Shown: piece by piece, positions 1 through 12,714 of the stretch | Position numbering within the stretch: position 1 is the first letter of the stretch | How the letters are laid out: each line of letters starts with the position of its first letter | Source of the DNA: Dastarcus helophoroides | Taxonomy: Eukaryota > Arthropoda > Insecta > Coleoptera > Bothrideridae | Direction of reading: 5' to 3' | NCBI GenBank assembly: GCA_028583605.1 | Contig: CM053329.1 | Coordinates: 32,512,992 to 32,576,991, forward strand | DNA: 64,000 bases | Translations under genes and position numbers: made by a program | Notes under the pieces: model-generated | Seen by the model: the letters and a program-made list of their open reading frames with translations, nothing else | Told to the model about the DNA's origin: nothing | The model's database searches: none

Positions 1-2330
1 ACGGATAACCTCCAATTTAGATTTATTTGAAAATTGCTGATTATACAGCAAATGTAGAAATCGTGAAAAAACGGAATAAATTTAAAAATATTGCTTTTAC
101 ATCCAAAATTTCCTAAACTATCTCCTTCTAGAAGATGGACTGACAGTAAATTGAAATAGTGGTGCAAGGTAGAAGATCACATTCCCGCGTGTTTGAATTT
201 GACAGAACGATCCCTTTGCATTTAGATAACAAAAACAGATTTGTATTTAAAAGTACAAAATATATGACAGTTTCAGCCTGCGATAGATCAGTTTTCTTCG
301 AAACGTTAATTGTGCTTGCAAAACTCGAAATATGTTGCTAATTAATTCATTTTTTTAAAACTTTGATTTCAATAGAAAAATCCTAAATGTGTTATTTATT
401 TTCTAAAATTTAGACAACAAGCTCAAAAACTTAATTTCTTTCTGTCAAATTTCGGATTTTCTTTTCTAAAATTGAGTAGCTAAACGTTTAAATTGTTTCT
501 ATTTTCAGTTTGAGCATTCAAAGTTTCTAAAAGATGAAGATTTCCAGATGAATATCTTAAACTGTAAATTAGGTCCAAAAACTTGAGAGAAAATAGTGAC
601 AATAAAAAAATCAATAAGGGTGTTTTTTCATTTTAACTTTAAAGAAAAAATATTGGTGACAACTAATATCAAGATTTTAAGACAAAAGAAATTTCAAAAT
701 TAAAGATATTTTGAAATCAATGGCAAAATTTTGAAGAAAGTGCGATCTGAAGTTTATATTTTTCGAATCTTTTGACATTTGAAGAGAAATTTTCACGAAA
801 AAGTCAATTTTTCGACGTTTTTCCTAGAATTTTAAACAAGCAATTGGAATTTCTGCTTATTTTAAGTTGCGATTTAAAACAAAAAAATTGGGATTAAACT
901 TAAAGTTTCAGGAAAAAGTTCGATTGTAAGACAGTTTTATATTTTGCAGGGAAAAATTATTCTTGTTTGAAGATTTTTTATGTTCCAAAAAAAATATTGC
1001 TGTTTGAACTTTGATCTCGAGATTTTACACTTAAAGAAACATCCAAGTTTAAATTATTTGAAATGATGTAAAAGTGTATTCAAAAAATGTAGGAATGTTT
1101 CCAAAAATATTGAGTTTTGAATCGACAGTTTAAGCAAAACCCTAGAAATGTCTAGAAATGAACGTTTCTCCAAATATCGTAACTTCTATTTTGAAGCCAA
1201 AATTTTAAGTTTAAAATCAAAATGTGTAACTTAGAGAGAAAATAAATCAAAATTTTCAGTTTAATTTGGAAACGTTGAGACTGTAATCGAACTCTTGTGA
1301 ATGCTGTATAATTTCTTAAACAAATTTTTTGCAAAATTCTTATCTTCGATACTGAAGTTTGTAATTTAACGTCAAAATATCCCTATTAAAGTTAAAAATT
1401 ATTATAAATTTCTAAATATTATTATATAACCTTAAAACACTTCATTTCTTCTTAGTTACTTGCAGTCGTAATATTTCACAATTTAAGAAAAAGTGTTTTC
1501 CAGAAATTGCGATTGCTATCTACAATTGAAAGTTCTACTTAAATGTTGTATCTAATTTATTCTAAAAATACTTTCGATACCTTTAGTTTTAAAAGGTTTA
1601 GTTTAATTTTAAATATAAAATATTGAGAAAAAAGTGGAAAAGAAAAAATTTAAATTTGCATTTGCGTCAAATGTTTTTCAAGATATTACTTAATTTTTTG
1701 AATCTTAGTTCAAAAAAAAAGGTAAAACTTTGCAATTACGTTAAAAAGTCAATTAAAAACATTTGAAAAAAATTTATATTGAGTTTAAAATCGAAATTAA
1801 AATATATAAATAAATAAAAATTGCAAGTTGAAAATGGTAATTTTGAGAAGAAATGCATTATTTCTACAAAATAAATGACATAAGAAATGTCTTTTTGAGT
1901 TTTGAGTTTATGCAGGAATCTTGGATTTTAATTTCGAAATTTTAACTTGAAACTGTAATGTTTAAAGTGTTCTTTGGGGTTAATGTTTCTAAATCGGGGA
2001 TAAGCACAGATTAATATTAAAAATTGAGAAAAAAGCCAAACTTTAAATAAGCCCTCGTTTTTTCTTAAAAATAAAGTTTTTTAGAAAATATCAATTTTTA
2101 ATTTGGATTTAAAAAAATCCTTAAAAATTTCAAAGAAACTCAACATTTATTAAAGGTATTCAAATTTGATCAGAAAATGTTGAGTAAAACTTGAATCAAC
2201 AAGAAGAATTCTCAAATATTTGAGTTTTAAAATTTTGTGTCAACTTATAATTTGAATAAATTTAATTTTAATGTATCTGGGACTGAGCTAAATGTAATCA
2301 AACAGTTAAATGTTGAAAATATTTACAACC
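1..2330. other. AT-rich non-coding stretch, no gene
   Basis: Very AT-rich sequence in which runs of A and T alternate with short motifs such as aaaattttgaa and gtcgaaa-like words. All open frames are short and unlike any protein family I know. I see no TIR, LTR or RNA gene here. It resembles a decayed version of the motif-rich tracts seen later in the window. Confidence 0.6.
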
Positions 2331-2768
2331 ACAACCATTGAGCGATTTCGACTTCCTTGGCCTCATCATTATTAAACAGATAAAGTAGGATTTTTTGCTC
2401 AAAATTTTATGTACTCTTCTATTATTTAAAGAGTGGCGAACTTTAATGGCGACCACATGCCGTTGCACCCATGAAAAAAGATTTTAATTGAGAAAAATAG
2501 AAATCCCTCTCCTCCCATTGCAAAATCCTATCGACACCACTGAATCGCATTGATAGATTTCTTAGCAGGATATTTTCGATACGTGCAAATAAGTAGCTTT
2601 ACTAATAAGAAATATAAATGATTATTAAAAATAAAAATATTTTCTTTTTTGGAAACGGGAGGAAAGTCCGGAAATTTTCTATCGCTCTCAATTGGATATC
2701 TACTGCTATAGATCATTTGAGTTGGATTTTTAAAGATCGAGGATGCTTGACATCGCCCAACTTTAATA

Positions 2769-3688
2769 TACGAGGGCAAATCAAATATGAACCGGAATTT
2801 CTATCATGTCACCATGAAGGAGTCAAGAGTGTGCACATACCCTAAGACATGTTAGGTGGGGATATTAGGTGACTTTCTGCGCCTAAGCGAATTCCGTTCC
2901 CGTCGTTCGTCAGTTGTAAATACAACAAGTGAGCAAGAGGTGCATCCGCACGTTGCGCAGCGCGTTATTATTAAGGTTCTTGCCGTTGAAGGTGTTAAGC
3001 TCGCCAAAATTCTGCGTAGACCAGAAGCAGAGTTTGGGGATACATGTTTAAAGTAAATTCAAGTGTATAAATGGCACAAAAAATTTTTGGAAAGACAAAC
3101 TCAAGTTGAACCCCATGCCCGTCGTCCTCGGACCAGTGTGACTGCAGACCAGATTAACGCTGTTCAACGCCTTTTGAAAGGTGATCGCCATTTAACTGTT
3201 GGTGAGATTGCAGCTGAGATAGGGATAAGCTTTGGAAGTGCACAATCCATCATTACATACGAGCTGGTATTTCGAATTTTCGGTCAGAAAAGTGATTTTG
3301 CTTCACAACAATGCCCGCCTCCACTAAGCCAATTTAAAACATTAAAAATAAGAGAAAATTCATTGGGCAACATTAGAACACCCTCCTTACGGTCCCGACT
3401 TATCACCATGCGATTATCGTAGGTTTGGGCCACTGAAAGAGGCTCCAGGAGGTAAGCAATTCCATGATGATGCTGCTATTGAGACATTTGTGCGCAATTA
3501 GAAAACACTCCTCGCTTTTTTTTTGATGATGGCAATAAAAAACTTCCAATCCGTTGGGAAAAATGCATAACAAAATCAGGAGATTATGTAGAATAATGCA
3601 AAATAGTAGTTAATAACTTTCACATATGTATCTTGTACCACAAAATTTTTAAGAACAAATTCCAGTTCATATTTCATTTACCCACGTA
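2769..3688 (+). mobile_element. mariner-like element (Tc1/mariner), internally deleted
   Basis: The two ends are inverted copies of one another: the left reads tacgagggcaaatcaaatat from 2769 and the right, read on the minus strand from 3688, begins tacgtgggtaaatgaaatat. Both continue into gaac(c/t)ggaattt. Both ends start with TA, the usual Tc1/mariner target. At 920 bp the element is shorter than an intact mariner (about 1.3 kb), which fits the loss of the transposase middle part. It encloses a broken transposase reading plus. Confidence 0.88.
2856..3596 (+). pseudogene. mariner transposase relic
   Basis: Two open pieces cover the DNA-binding half: 2856-3056 and 3063-3422. The second begins YKWHKKFLERQTQVE and continues through LTVGEIAAEIGISFGSAQ (about 3197-3250), a typical mariner helix-turn-helix with the WHKKF motif before it. 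After about 3270 the frame breaks and most of the catalytic core is missing. The C-terminus reappears in shifted frames: a PPYGPDLSPCDYR-like segment near 3380-3420, then GPLKEAPGG, then RWEKCI..GDYVE, with a stop at about 3594. The family is a DD34D cut-and-paste transposase. This copy cannot be active because the centre is deleted and the frame is broken several times. Confidence 0.85.
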
Positions 3689-3696
3689 TGATGTAT

Positions 3697-3976
3697 CAGT
3701 GTTTCTCAACGGATGCGTCGCCGGAGATTCTCGGGAGTTTCGCCAAAATATTTCACTGTAACACATTACCTCACTAATAGAAAGTTGAGTAAAAAAGTCT
3801 CTTTTTTTAATCATCAAAATTTGTAGATAGTCATGAGTCCGTTTTTTTGGTAGATAAAGTTTATTGGGTGATTGTTCACGACATCGTTTTTTTAGTCATC
3901 TACCAATTTATTTATTTTTATGCATGTTTTTTTATCCACTACGAAAGTGTGTCACAAAATAGGTTGGGAAACACTG
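3697..3976. mobile_element. hAT-like MITE (280 bp)
   Basis: The ends are cagtgtttctcaac (3697-3710) and gttgggaaacactg (3963-3976), imperfect inverted repeats of the CAGTGTTTCCCAACC type common in hAT elements. No coding sequence lies inside. An 8-bp target duplication cannot be recognised with confidence in the flanks, so assignment to hAT rests on the terminal sequence. It begins only 8 bp after the mariner ends. Confidence 0.72.
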
Positions 3977-5555
3977 CTCCACTATATAAGAGAATAAAGC
4001 TGATCGATTAATTTCATCAAAAGAACACGAAATTGGTTAACCTTTTGTAGAATGTATTTTGTTTTGCTTCTTAATTTCAACGTATTCAGACAAACAAATT
4101 ACAGCTTTGTCTCCATCTAGCAAATATAACAACCATCAATAATGGCCCTTTAAAATCCACAAAAGGCGGCCAATTACGACGAACCAGAATTTCTTCCTTG
4201 TGCCACTTAACAAAAATTCAATTTATAGGGTAAATCCATAAGGCAAAAAATCATGGGTCAGTCTCAGAGCGTGTGTGAGTGTGTGTATCCAAGATTTTAA
4301 TAACATGACCCACTTACCCAGAATGCGACTTCTCGATTAAAATCCTATTCAATCACTGCCACACAAGGGATTTTTACGGCTCTGTTTTATTATTTCCTTT
4401 CACTGTTATACGTCGTAATAGAAATGCGTAGCATGATAGAGAGCTGATTTTTTTTTTTTTTTTCGATTTTCAGCAGATGCCTCTTATTGATGGATATCTC
4501 ACTGCAAAAGGGAAATGAATTATAAAAGATGATGAAAGTGTATCTCTAGCTTGTTAGATTGCGTAACTCTGCTTCTAATAAAACATAAAGATCAAAAGAC
4601 ATGATAAGTATATTAACGAAATATTTTCAACATCACACGCAGCCAGTTATGATAAAGCTTACAAAAGATTTTGATTATATCGCAGGGAGTTTTTGATTAA
4701 GACATCTACTTCTGTTAACATTAAGAAAATAGCTAGCTCGAACTTTTAAACATGTCGAGGGGTGTTTTAATTTAATTGAGAACCAGCAAGTATACTAAAG
4801 AGGCAGCTCTTTAAATGATATAAGTAAAGGTGGCCAACCCAAACTTTTTTTTGGTAGATAAAAAAAATATTGTTGGTGAAAGTATAAAAGAGTTTAATCT
4901 AAAGGCCTTTGTTTTGTCTACAAGCCAAAAAAAGGAGTATAATGGACCTGATGGTTTTGGTGGACAAGACGTCAAGGACGTAGTTGACTGAAATACGACT
5001 TTTTTGGTCACTAGAAAATGACGAAATTGACACTAATAAGTATAGGTAATATTTTCAGAAACTATCTGAGCTGGCAATTAAAGGAGTAATTTAGAAGCAA
5101 TTTGGTGGCACCAGTTAGGTGATAATTTAGTTGGCATAGTTAAATAATGAAGAGGAGCTTGCACGAGGCATTAGAGAAATAATTGGACGTCCTTTTGCCA
5201 AAAACAACCAACCCACAAATTCTTAAAAATTAGGTTTTTAGCAAATAGTTGAGAAGAAGACAAAATCTTTGCTGTAAAAAAGGGCTAGGCGTCATTTTAG
5301 AACCTAGCACCATCTATTAATCAAAAACCCATTCAACTAAATGAGCTGGGAAGGTAAAAAACCTACACCAAGTGCATTGGTTCCTTTCTGTAGAACAAAA
5401 GGTTAAAAGGTTAATGTTTTCATAGGTGTTTTCATAGGTGTAGTTAAAAGAGGCTAGGGCAAATTATCTGCCCCTACCCTCTTTGATTCAAGCAATCAAT
5501 CAAAAATTTAAATTCAACTAGGAGGGCATTTCCCAAAATCCATTGTTTTTTAATT
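3977..5555. other. non-coding, no recognised feature
   Basis: Ordinary AT-rich sequence with a short GT-rich run near 4268-4288. The open frame at 4811-5011 (minus) resembles nothing I recognise and is AT-biased like its surroundings. Confidence 0.5.
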
Positions 5556-7240
5556 CGTTCTTATATAAAATTTCAACATATAAACTTTTTTCTCAAAATT
5601 GATCTTTTTTCAAAATCTGTTTTTTTTATATTTTTTAATTTAATTTTTATTTTTGAATAGTTATTTCAAAATTGTTCGTTACTTCATTTATTCTAAATTT
5701 CACTAGATCCAAATTTCGACTTTTTCTCAGAACTTCCAAAAATTCTATATAAATTTTTTTGGTTCATCAAAATTTAACCTATTTTTTTTATAATTGGCCG
5801 AATCTTGTAGTAAAACCTTAAAAGTTTTAAACAATATTTTTTGAAACTTCTCAGTTTTTACATAAGGGCAACAATTCAGAAAAATTTTTTTTGGGAATTT
5901 CAACAGTTTTGTTTTGAATTCAACCTTAAGAAATTTCAATTTGTTTCTCAAAATGTTTTCAATACTCAATACTTGACACAAGGGAAGTGCTCGTCTCTCT
6001 CTGGGTGAAACACTTGAAAGAAAATAAATATTCGGGCACGATATTTTCTCAAAATTCAGCCAGTTTTCAAAATTTCGACAAAATCTGACTAAAATATTTC
6101 GAATATTTACTAAATATCTAATCGACAATTTGATCTTTTTGTCGCAATCTTCATGGTTTTATTTTCGAAGTTTTGATCTACTTTTCAAAATTACGCTTTT
6201 TTTCAAAATTTGTTTTTGTTTTATTAAATCTCGACATTTTCTCTTGATATCTTCAAAATTACGACTTTCTCAACGTATTTCTTGAAATTCGTCCTTTTCT
6301 CAAAATTTAAACTCTAAGATTCGTCTTTTTCGTAACTAGTATTCTCAAAAGTTTACATTCAATGCAAAATATGCATTGTCATCCAGATTTTCTATTTTTC
6401 TCGAAATTCGTCTTTTCTTCGGAACTTCGACTTTTTTCTTCAAAATTTTCTTTATTTGATTTCAACTTTTTTAGGAAAAATCGACCTTTTGCATTTCTAT
6501 GCAAAAATTCTTATATTTTCTGGAAACTTGTCTTTTTTCCCGGAATTAATTTCAAAATTTAACTATTTTTCAAAATTTTAATTCAACCCCAGATATCCAA
6601 TTTTTTTCAAAATTTGGTATTTTTTCTCAAATTTTTCCTCCAGAATTTCTATTTTTGAAAAAAAAGTGTTTTTTTTTTATTTTGACATTATTCGGAAAAA
6701 TCGACTTTTTAGATTACTGTGCAGAAATTCCAATTTTTTCCCAATTTTTTTTTCTCGTAATTTTGAGTACTTTTTAATATTCATTTTTTTACATTTCGAC
6801 ACTATTTGCAACATTTGGCTTGTTTTCCTTAAAATTGACTTTTTCTACAAAATTTCGAATTTTTTCTCGATTTCGAAGTTTTTCTCAAAATTTGGAACTT
6901 TTTTTTAATTTCGCGTTTTTCTTAATATTGAGTTTTTTTTGAAAAAGTTAGACCTTTAAGAATCTAAAATTTCTATATTTTTTTAAATACCGCTTTTTCT
7001 TAACATTGGTTTTTTTTTAAAAAGTTCGACCTTTTAGAATCCAAATTTTTAGAAATTTTGACTGGATTCTTAAAATTGTTAATTTTTAAAGTTTATTTTT
7101 AAGGTTTGGATTTTTATTTCTCATTTTGATATTCAACATTTCTAGAAATTTTGACTTCTCTGTCGAAGTTCATCTTTTTCGAATTAATTCTCAAAATTTT
7201 ACGTTTTAAAAGAAAATTGTTTTTTTTTAATTGCCACAAT
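5556..7240. repeat. degenerate minisatellite-like tract, pyrimidine-rich on plus strand
   Basis: Imperfect repetition of a unit of about 20-25 bp close to ctcaaaatttcgacttttt. Units vary in length and many are mutated. Open frames here (for example 6362-6562 and 6666-6908) consist of F, S, L and K residues from the repeat and are not genes. The same motif appears at 15.3-16.7, 32.5-33.6 and 49.6-51 kb, and in the opposite orientation at 23-26 kb. Confidence 0.7.
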
Positions 7241-7249
7241 TTTTCTTTT

Positions 7250-8260
7250 TGTTAGTAAAGCCAAAAACGAATGGTGAAATAACAAATGCAGCCAGATAGA
7301 TCAGAATATAGCTGAAGCAGATTGACTGAAGCATGGAAAGTCTTAAAGTCGTTGACAACTAACAGCAATCAAAAAGCTTCAATAGACATTATATCTCTAA
7401 CACAGTGGAAGGATACCACTATAGCTTGCTCACGGAAGATTGTGATGAATTTTTACCGCCAGCTGACGGTGACATAAAATCCTCAGACTCTTCTTTTTTA
7501 GGACATGACGAGTTTTGTCCGGAAAAAATCAAGAAAGTTATTAAAACGATAAAAAATGGCCAAACAACCAAACCAAAGGGACTGCCAATAGAATTAGTAA
7601 AACATGGAACGGAGTTACTCTTTGTCTATATTTTAAATTTGAGGCTCACGAGATAGAAACTTACTCTACAATGGTCAGTATCTTATCTCTCAATAAAAAA
7701 TGTGACAAGAAGGTCTGCTCTAACTACAGGGTTATCAGTGTAACTAATTCTATATCAAAAGTCTATGGCAAAATTATAAAAAATAGAATTGAACAACAAA
7801 TAGAAAATAGAGAAGAGCAGAACGGATTTCGAGCGAGCAGCGTCGACAAACTTTTTGTCCTCAAACAATTACTAGAACAAAGAACGGCCAGAAATAGTCC
7901 AACACATTCACATAACGAAAGGCTTGCGATCAGGGTTCTACCATAGTCCCTACATTTTTCAAAATTTATCTAGTGTCCCTTTTAAAGACATGGAGATGCA
8001 AGTGCTTTAATATGAAGCATTCCTGTAGGTAATAATAAGCTAGTTACGCTCCATTATGCAGATGACCAAATCGTGAAATGTCATTAGTTTCTGTTTGGTT
8101 GCGTTTCAGATTTACCGATGGAAGGTGCAATAAAGCTCACATCGATGTACCGTCAATGTTAATCTCAAACGAGGAGGTGTAATTGAATTTGGAATTCACT
8201 GTCGATAGATCCAGGAAATTCAGAGCATAAAATAATAATGCGGAATGCATGTACCTAATC
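7250..8260 (+). pseudogene. LINE reverse transcriptase relic (non-LTR retrotransposon)
   Basis: Translated pieces match the linker and RT fingers of insect LINEs: an EAWKVLKSL segment (about 7330), then KIKKVIKTIKNGQTTKPKGLPIEL (7540-7600), where K.LKNGKAPGPGGIP is usual, then CSNYRVISVTNSISKVYGKIIKNRIEQQ (7720-7800) and EEQNGFRASS (7813-7842), which correspond to RT motifs 1-2. After about 7885 the palm is largely deleted. A diverged continuation with a SYADDQ-like segment follows near 8040-8075. Stops and frameshifts occur throughout. The clade (RTE-like or related) is uncertain because the diagnostic palm is missing. Dead copy. Confidence 0.85.
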
Positions 8261-8751
8261 GGTAGAAACAACTAAACTGCTGTAAATTACGGTACATATG
8301 TAGGTATATTTAGAGAATTGTATTATTTCAATCTAGAATATCGAACATTTGGGTGACATATTTATATTGAATGCATTACCCTTGTGAAACTATCAACCCG
8401 AAAATGTCTAATTAGGGAATTACCGTTCCATAAATCGCAGCACACACAATTATTCCATCTTTTTTTAGGAACCTCCAAAAGCCTTATATTTTAAGCTGTT
8501 GTTGGTTTTTTATCTATTTATTTAGAAGCCACTAACGCATTTACTTACTTCCCTCAGTCCCTCACTCATTACAAAATCTCTGAAACTATTAAATTGCAAT
8601 CTTGAAATTTGGCAAATGGGTTCTTTATAAGACATGGACATCCACCAAAGAAGGAATTTTCGAAATTCGACATTATTCATGTGATGAACTCATCTGTGAT
8701 GCATTCTCTCAACAAATAAAACAAATTGTTATAAATAGTTTCAAATTATAT

Positions 8752-9118
8752 TGTAACGCAATGTAAATAGATAGAATAGAATTTAGAATAGAATTTAGAG
8801 CGTAAGAAAAGTTTCTATAAAGATCTGATAAGGGGAAAGCGGTCCGCGATGACGAAACAAACGGCAGATAAGCCTTCCAGAAATTTCGGCAAACGATAAG
8901 CCTTATCTGCGTGATTCTTCTAGAACCGGAAGCCAAAACTATATAGGGCGGTCAGCTTTCCCTAGAATTAGTCAGTTAATCAATGTAGTTAGTGAGTTAG
9001 TGGTTAGAAGTAAATTAAACAGTGTTAGTTGCGATTGCTAGTATTCTTAGTTTGGTTTGGAAATAAAGTGGTATAATTCACAAGTGGCAATCATTTCGAA
9101 CCGATAAAGCCCGTAACA
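8752..9118 (+). mobile_element. solo LTR of an LTR retrotransposon
   Basis: The segment starts tgtaacg and ends cgtaaca, the TG...CA boundary of an LTR, and is flanked by the 4-bp repeat atat (8748-8751 and 9119-9122). Inside are a TATA-like ctatataggg (about 8939-8948) and an aataaa (9061-9066) near the end, in the right order for the U3-R-U5 of a plus-oriented LTR. No internal gag-pol flanks it, so it is a solo LTR left by recombination. A 4-bp duplication fits Gypsy or BEL/Pao; I cannot choose between them. Confidence 0.75.
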
Positions 9119-9122
9119 ATAT

Positions 9123-9715
9123 GCTTCATTTCATTTCAAGTTCGAAATTTTTGAAAAGAAGGTATAAATCTCGAGTTTGAAGTTCAAGTCAAAAATTAAA
9201 AAAAAGTAAATACTTGAAAAAAGGCAAATTTTAGAGTTTTTGCATTTTTTTTTAGAAATTTAAATTATTTTTGAAATCCCAACTCAAAAATAAATTTAAT
9301 CCTTGGAATTACCACTTTTGCAGATTTTTAATTTAAAAAGTGGAAATTTCGACTTTAAAATTTGGACTTATGTTCAAAAGTTTTTAGAAGAAAAAGTCAA
9401 AGTTACAAAAAAAACCTTCCGACAGTGGAAATTTCTAATATTTTTTTTAAATCTTGGCTTTAAAAACGAAATGTCAGTAGCATGAGCAAATTCAAGATTT
9501 TGTTTTTATATTCAAATATTTCGGAATAGATCTTAATATCCTGTAATTCATTAAAAAACTCTGATTACAAAAAATGTAAACATTTAAAAGAGAAGTTGAA
9601 AGAAGTTTTAAAAAATTGTAAATTTTATTTTTAAAACTTTGGAAAAGAAACTACATTACTCGATTTTTTCTTTATTCAAATTTTGACTTTTCTGAAAATT
9701 TTGCAAAATTAATAT
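9123..9715. other. AT-rich filler, no gene
   Basis: Degenerate A/T motif sequence similar to the first 2 kb. The 60-residue frame at 9303-9485 is made of the motif and is not a gene. Confidence 0.5.
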
Positions 9716-9851
9716 ACCCCCTGAAACTAAGAAAGATTAAAAGTAGCTCTGAGCAAGTTTTGTGTTTTTTTAATGTTTCTTGAATTCAGGGGACCAGATT
9801 TGTATATCAATGTTTGAAGATAACCTAGAAACGGTCCGTTTCACCAAAATT
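9716..9851. mobile_element. PLE1 terminal fragments, inverted pair
   Basis: A short minus-oriented piece (ccccctgaaactaagaaaga, 9716-9735) faces a plus-oriented piece starting near 9751 (gctctgagcaagttttgtg) and running through caggggaccagatttgtat to the gataacctagaaacggtccg tail. Both match the end of the Penelope-like element at 54-56 kb. The head-to-head arrangement repeats that element's architecture in miniature. Strongly mutated, so old. Confidence 0.68.
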
Positions 9852-9977
9852 ATGAGAATGTTGAGTTTAAACTTTGATATTTTTAACTATGCAACATTCA
9901 AAGTTCAAAACTTCTTATATTTATATCCAAATTTCTATTATAGAAAGAAATTATAATTCATTACATATTTTTTTTAT

Positions 9978-10035
9978 TATTTTAGTTTACCGAGTCCAGT
10001 TTGTAGGATAAAAACTCGGCTCGGTAAGCTAAAAT
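9978..10035. repeat. short hairpin inverted repeat
   Basis: The left arm tattttagtttaccgag and the right arm ctcggtaagctaaaata pair almost perfectly, and the match extends about 8 bp further inward. The loop is short. It could be a tiny MITE or a structured remnant; no family recognised. Confidence 0.55.
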
Positions 10036-10039
10036 ACAA

Positions 10040-12520
10040 AAATTTTGTGTAATTCAGGAAAAGTCAATAAGGACCGAAAAGATGAAAAAAAAAATTATGA
10101 TTTAATTATTTTCAGAATTAGTTTTGCAAATCATAGCTCATTTTCTCAAAAATATAGGCATAATTAATTATTTTCTAATGTCGTAATTTTCAAATCGAAA
10201 CTTTCAGGTTAAAGTCAAGGTTAAAGAAAAATAAATCAAGGAATAGTTTTTAGAATTATAACAGAAAATAGTTCTGGAAAATTGGAATTTAAAGCCACTG
10301 TTTTATAGTTACTTAAAGTAAAAATTTTTAATTCAAAATCGGAATGCGAGGATCAATATAAAAATACTTCCCAATTTCTACAAAAATGTGTTGCAAAGTT
10401 TAAAGCTTAAACTTGATCTTTAGAAATTGTACCCAAATGTTAAGATAAAAATTTCGGCAATTCCTTTTTTTTTGTAATGTAGACTTTTTTAAAATTTTAT
10501 TTATTTTGAAAATGTTCATGCATTATTTAAAATTGCATTTGTCTCAAAATTTTGATTTATTTGTCAACCCTTTAGTCTTGTGTAAAAATTTTACTTAATA
10601 CTTACTTCTACTTAATACTTACTACTAAATTTGGATTCATTTAAAATTTTATCCATTTTTTGAAGTTTTTTTACTTTTTCAAAAAAAAAGCGTCGCTAGA
10701 GGTGTTATTTTAATAAATTAATCGAACTACTGTGATTTAATTATTTAATAATTTAAATGATGTTGATTCTAGTACCTAATTAATTACATTTATGTATAAT
10801 GTTTCCATAAAATACGAGTATAATGTATACAAAAAACGCAGTATAATGCAGCTATTATCTGAGTTTCAATTCAAAACATAAACAACTATAAATAAATAGT
10901 TGGAAGTAAACTACAATGCTCTTCAATCTTTTAGTCGTAAACTGAAATGTGAGTCTTGGATTAACTTTGTAAGATGCTTAAATTGGACAAAAGTTAGTTG
11001 TACTTTCGTAAATATTATCCACGGAGTTCTTTATGATTCGGAACCTAATACCGGCTGAAAGAAAATATGCTTTTTAACTTCATTGTGTTGCTATCCATTC
11101 AAGAAGGGATGCGGAAACACCGAAGATTATTTCAAAAATAATAGTGGGTGTTAGTTTTCATATAAAAGCAACAATATGGAGCTTCATCCGACACATAGCG
11201 AATGTAAAACGAAACACTACATTGTTTAATTGAAATCCTGAAATTGGGCACCCTCGAAGGATAATTCGATTACAAAAGGCTCGTTACTTAATTAAAATAG
11301 GTTCGTTGTAAAGTAATATTGTCGTTAGCCAGTTCGAGGTCAATCTAGGCAAATGAAAATTAAAGTTTTCAAATTCTTTTCAGTTGTCCAAATAACTTTT
11401 AACTGGAAACAATTTACATTTTTATGACTTTTCGGCAACATTTTGCTACTCTTTTTTATTTTTAAATCAAACACATTGACCGCAAAAAGTTTGCTTGCTT
11501 TGAAGTATAAATTACATTTGGGCCTTCGAAATAATTTCGCTTAATCATCAAATGGCATTTCCGATGAGGTAAATAAATTAAGTTCTTTTAGATCCGGAAA
11601 GCGAGAAAAATTCGTTCTACTGAACATTTCCTGTTCTTTGAGGATTTCGATGCCGTTTATCTTAGAACGTGAACAGAGTTATGTAGCGCATTTCAAGTCA
11701 ATAGAACTACAATATTCCGCGAGGATAGGGCATTTCCAGTTTATATTATTATATAATTTCCTTATAGGATCATTTAAAACTTTACAGGGCCGAGTTTAGA
11801 CTTATAAGGCCGTAAGCTATTTGAGATATGGGGCCCGTTATAAGTTCAGATATTATATGTCAATATCAGATATGATATTTTGAGGTGGCTTTCAAAAAGT
11901 TGGGGCCCTAGCCTATAGTTTGTGTAGCTTATATGTAAATCTTGCACTAGATATTTATTTGGGGATTTTGGAAAAAAATATCGAGACAACAAATAATAAA
12001 AATAAAAAATTAAAATGAGTCTACGTTTTTAAATAAAAGTTGCAATTTTGTTGTAAAAATTTTGGAAAAAGCTTAAGAACTCGAATCATATCTAATATTA
12101 TTTGTCTTGCTTCAAAAATTTCGTCTTTTGAACTTATAATTGCCAGAAAAAAATTTAGGTTCCCTCATGAAAGTCGAAACTTCCAGAAACATATTCTGAA
12201 GGCTTGACTTTAGGTTAGCAATTTTTGCTTCCAAAAATTTTATTCCAGTATAAATATTTAGGCAATTTTAAGACACTTAACCTTCTCCTGTAACACATTA
12301 TATAAAAGTGTTTGAAAAATTCCAAGTTTAACGGTGAAATTTTGATAAAAATAAACCTCCAAATCAAAAAAAAAGTCCAAATCAGGTTTCTTTTAAATAC
12401 AAAAGTTCATTTTTTTCGTAAAATTTCGACACTCCTAATAATTTGTTTCTTGAATTTTTGTTGGTAAAAATTATGAAGCAGATATTACAGTACTTAAACT
12501 CTTTTAAAATTAAAAATATT
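10040..12520. other. non-coding, no recognised feature
   Basis: AT-rich sequence. Repeat-like up to about 10700, then more complex unique sequence to about 11930, then motif-like again. No open frame of note on either strand and no TIR or LTR seen. Confidence 0.5.
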
Positions 12521-12624
12521 ATCTCCTTGAAGATGACAGCTTGGCTATCGAAATGCGTTAGAGTAACTCTTGTTGTGTTTTCTAATCCTTCTTGGTTTCC
12601 GAGGACAAGATTTGTATTTCAATT
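12521..12624 (+). mobile_element. PLE1 terminal fragment with decayed hammerhead core
   Basis: Begins with the ribozyme-like region (ttgaagatgacagcttggct, from 12527) and continues through gaaatgcgttagagtaac, tgttgtgttttctaatcc and gaggacaagatttgtattt to a caatt end. This is the plus orientation of the end of the Penelope-like element at 56.1 kb. Compared with that copy, the stem II pairing has one mismatch (gacagc with gctatc) and GAAAC has become GAAAT. Confidence 0.8.
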
Positions 12625-12714
12625 AATGGACATCACAAGTTTCGAAATGTTTCTGTACATGAGCTTATTTATCATTCAATTTTAAGCTGTATATTGTTTT
12701 TTAAATTTGGTACT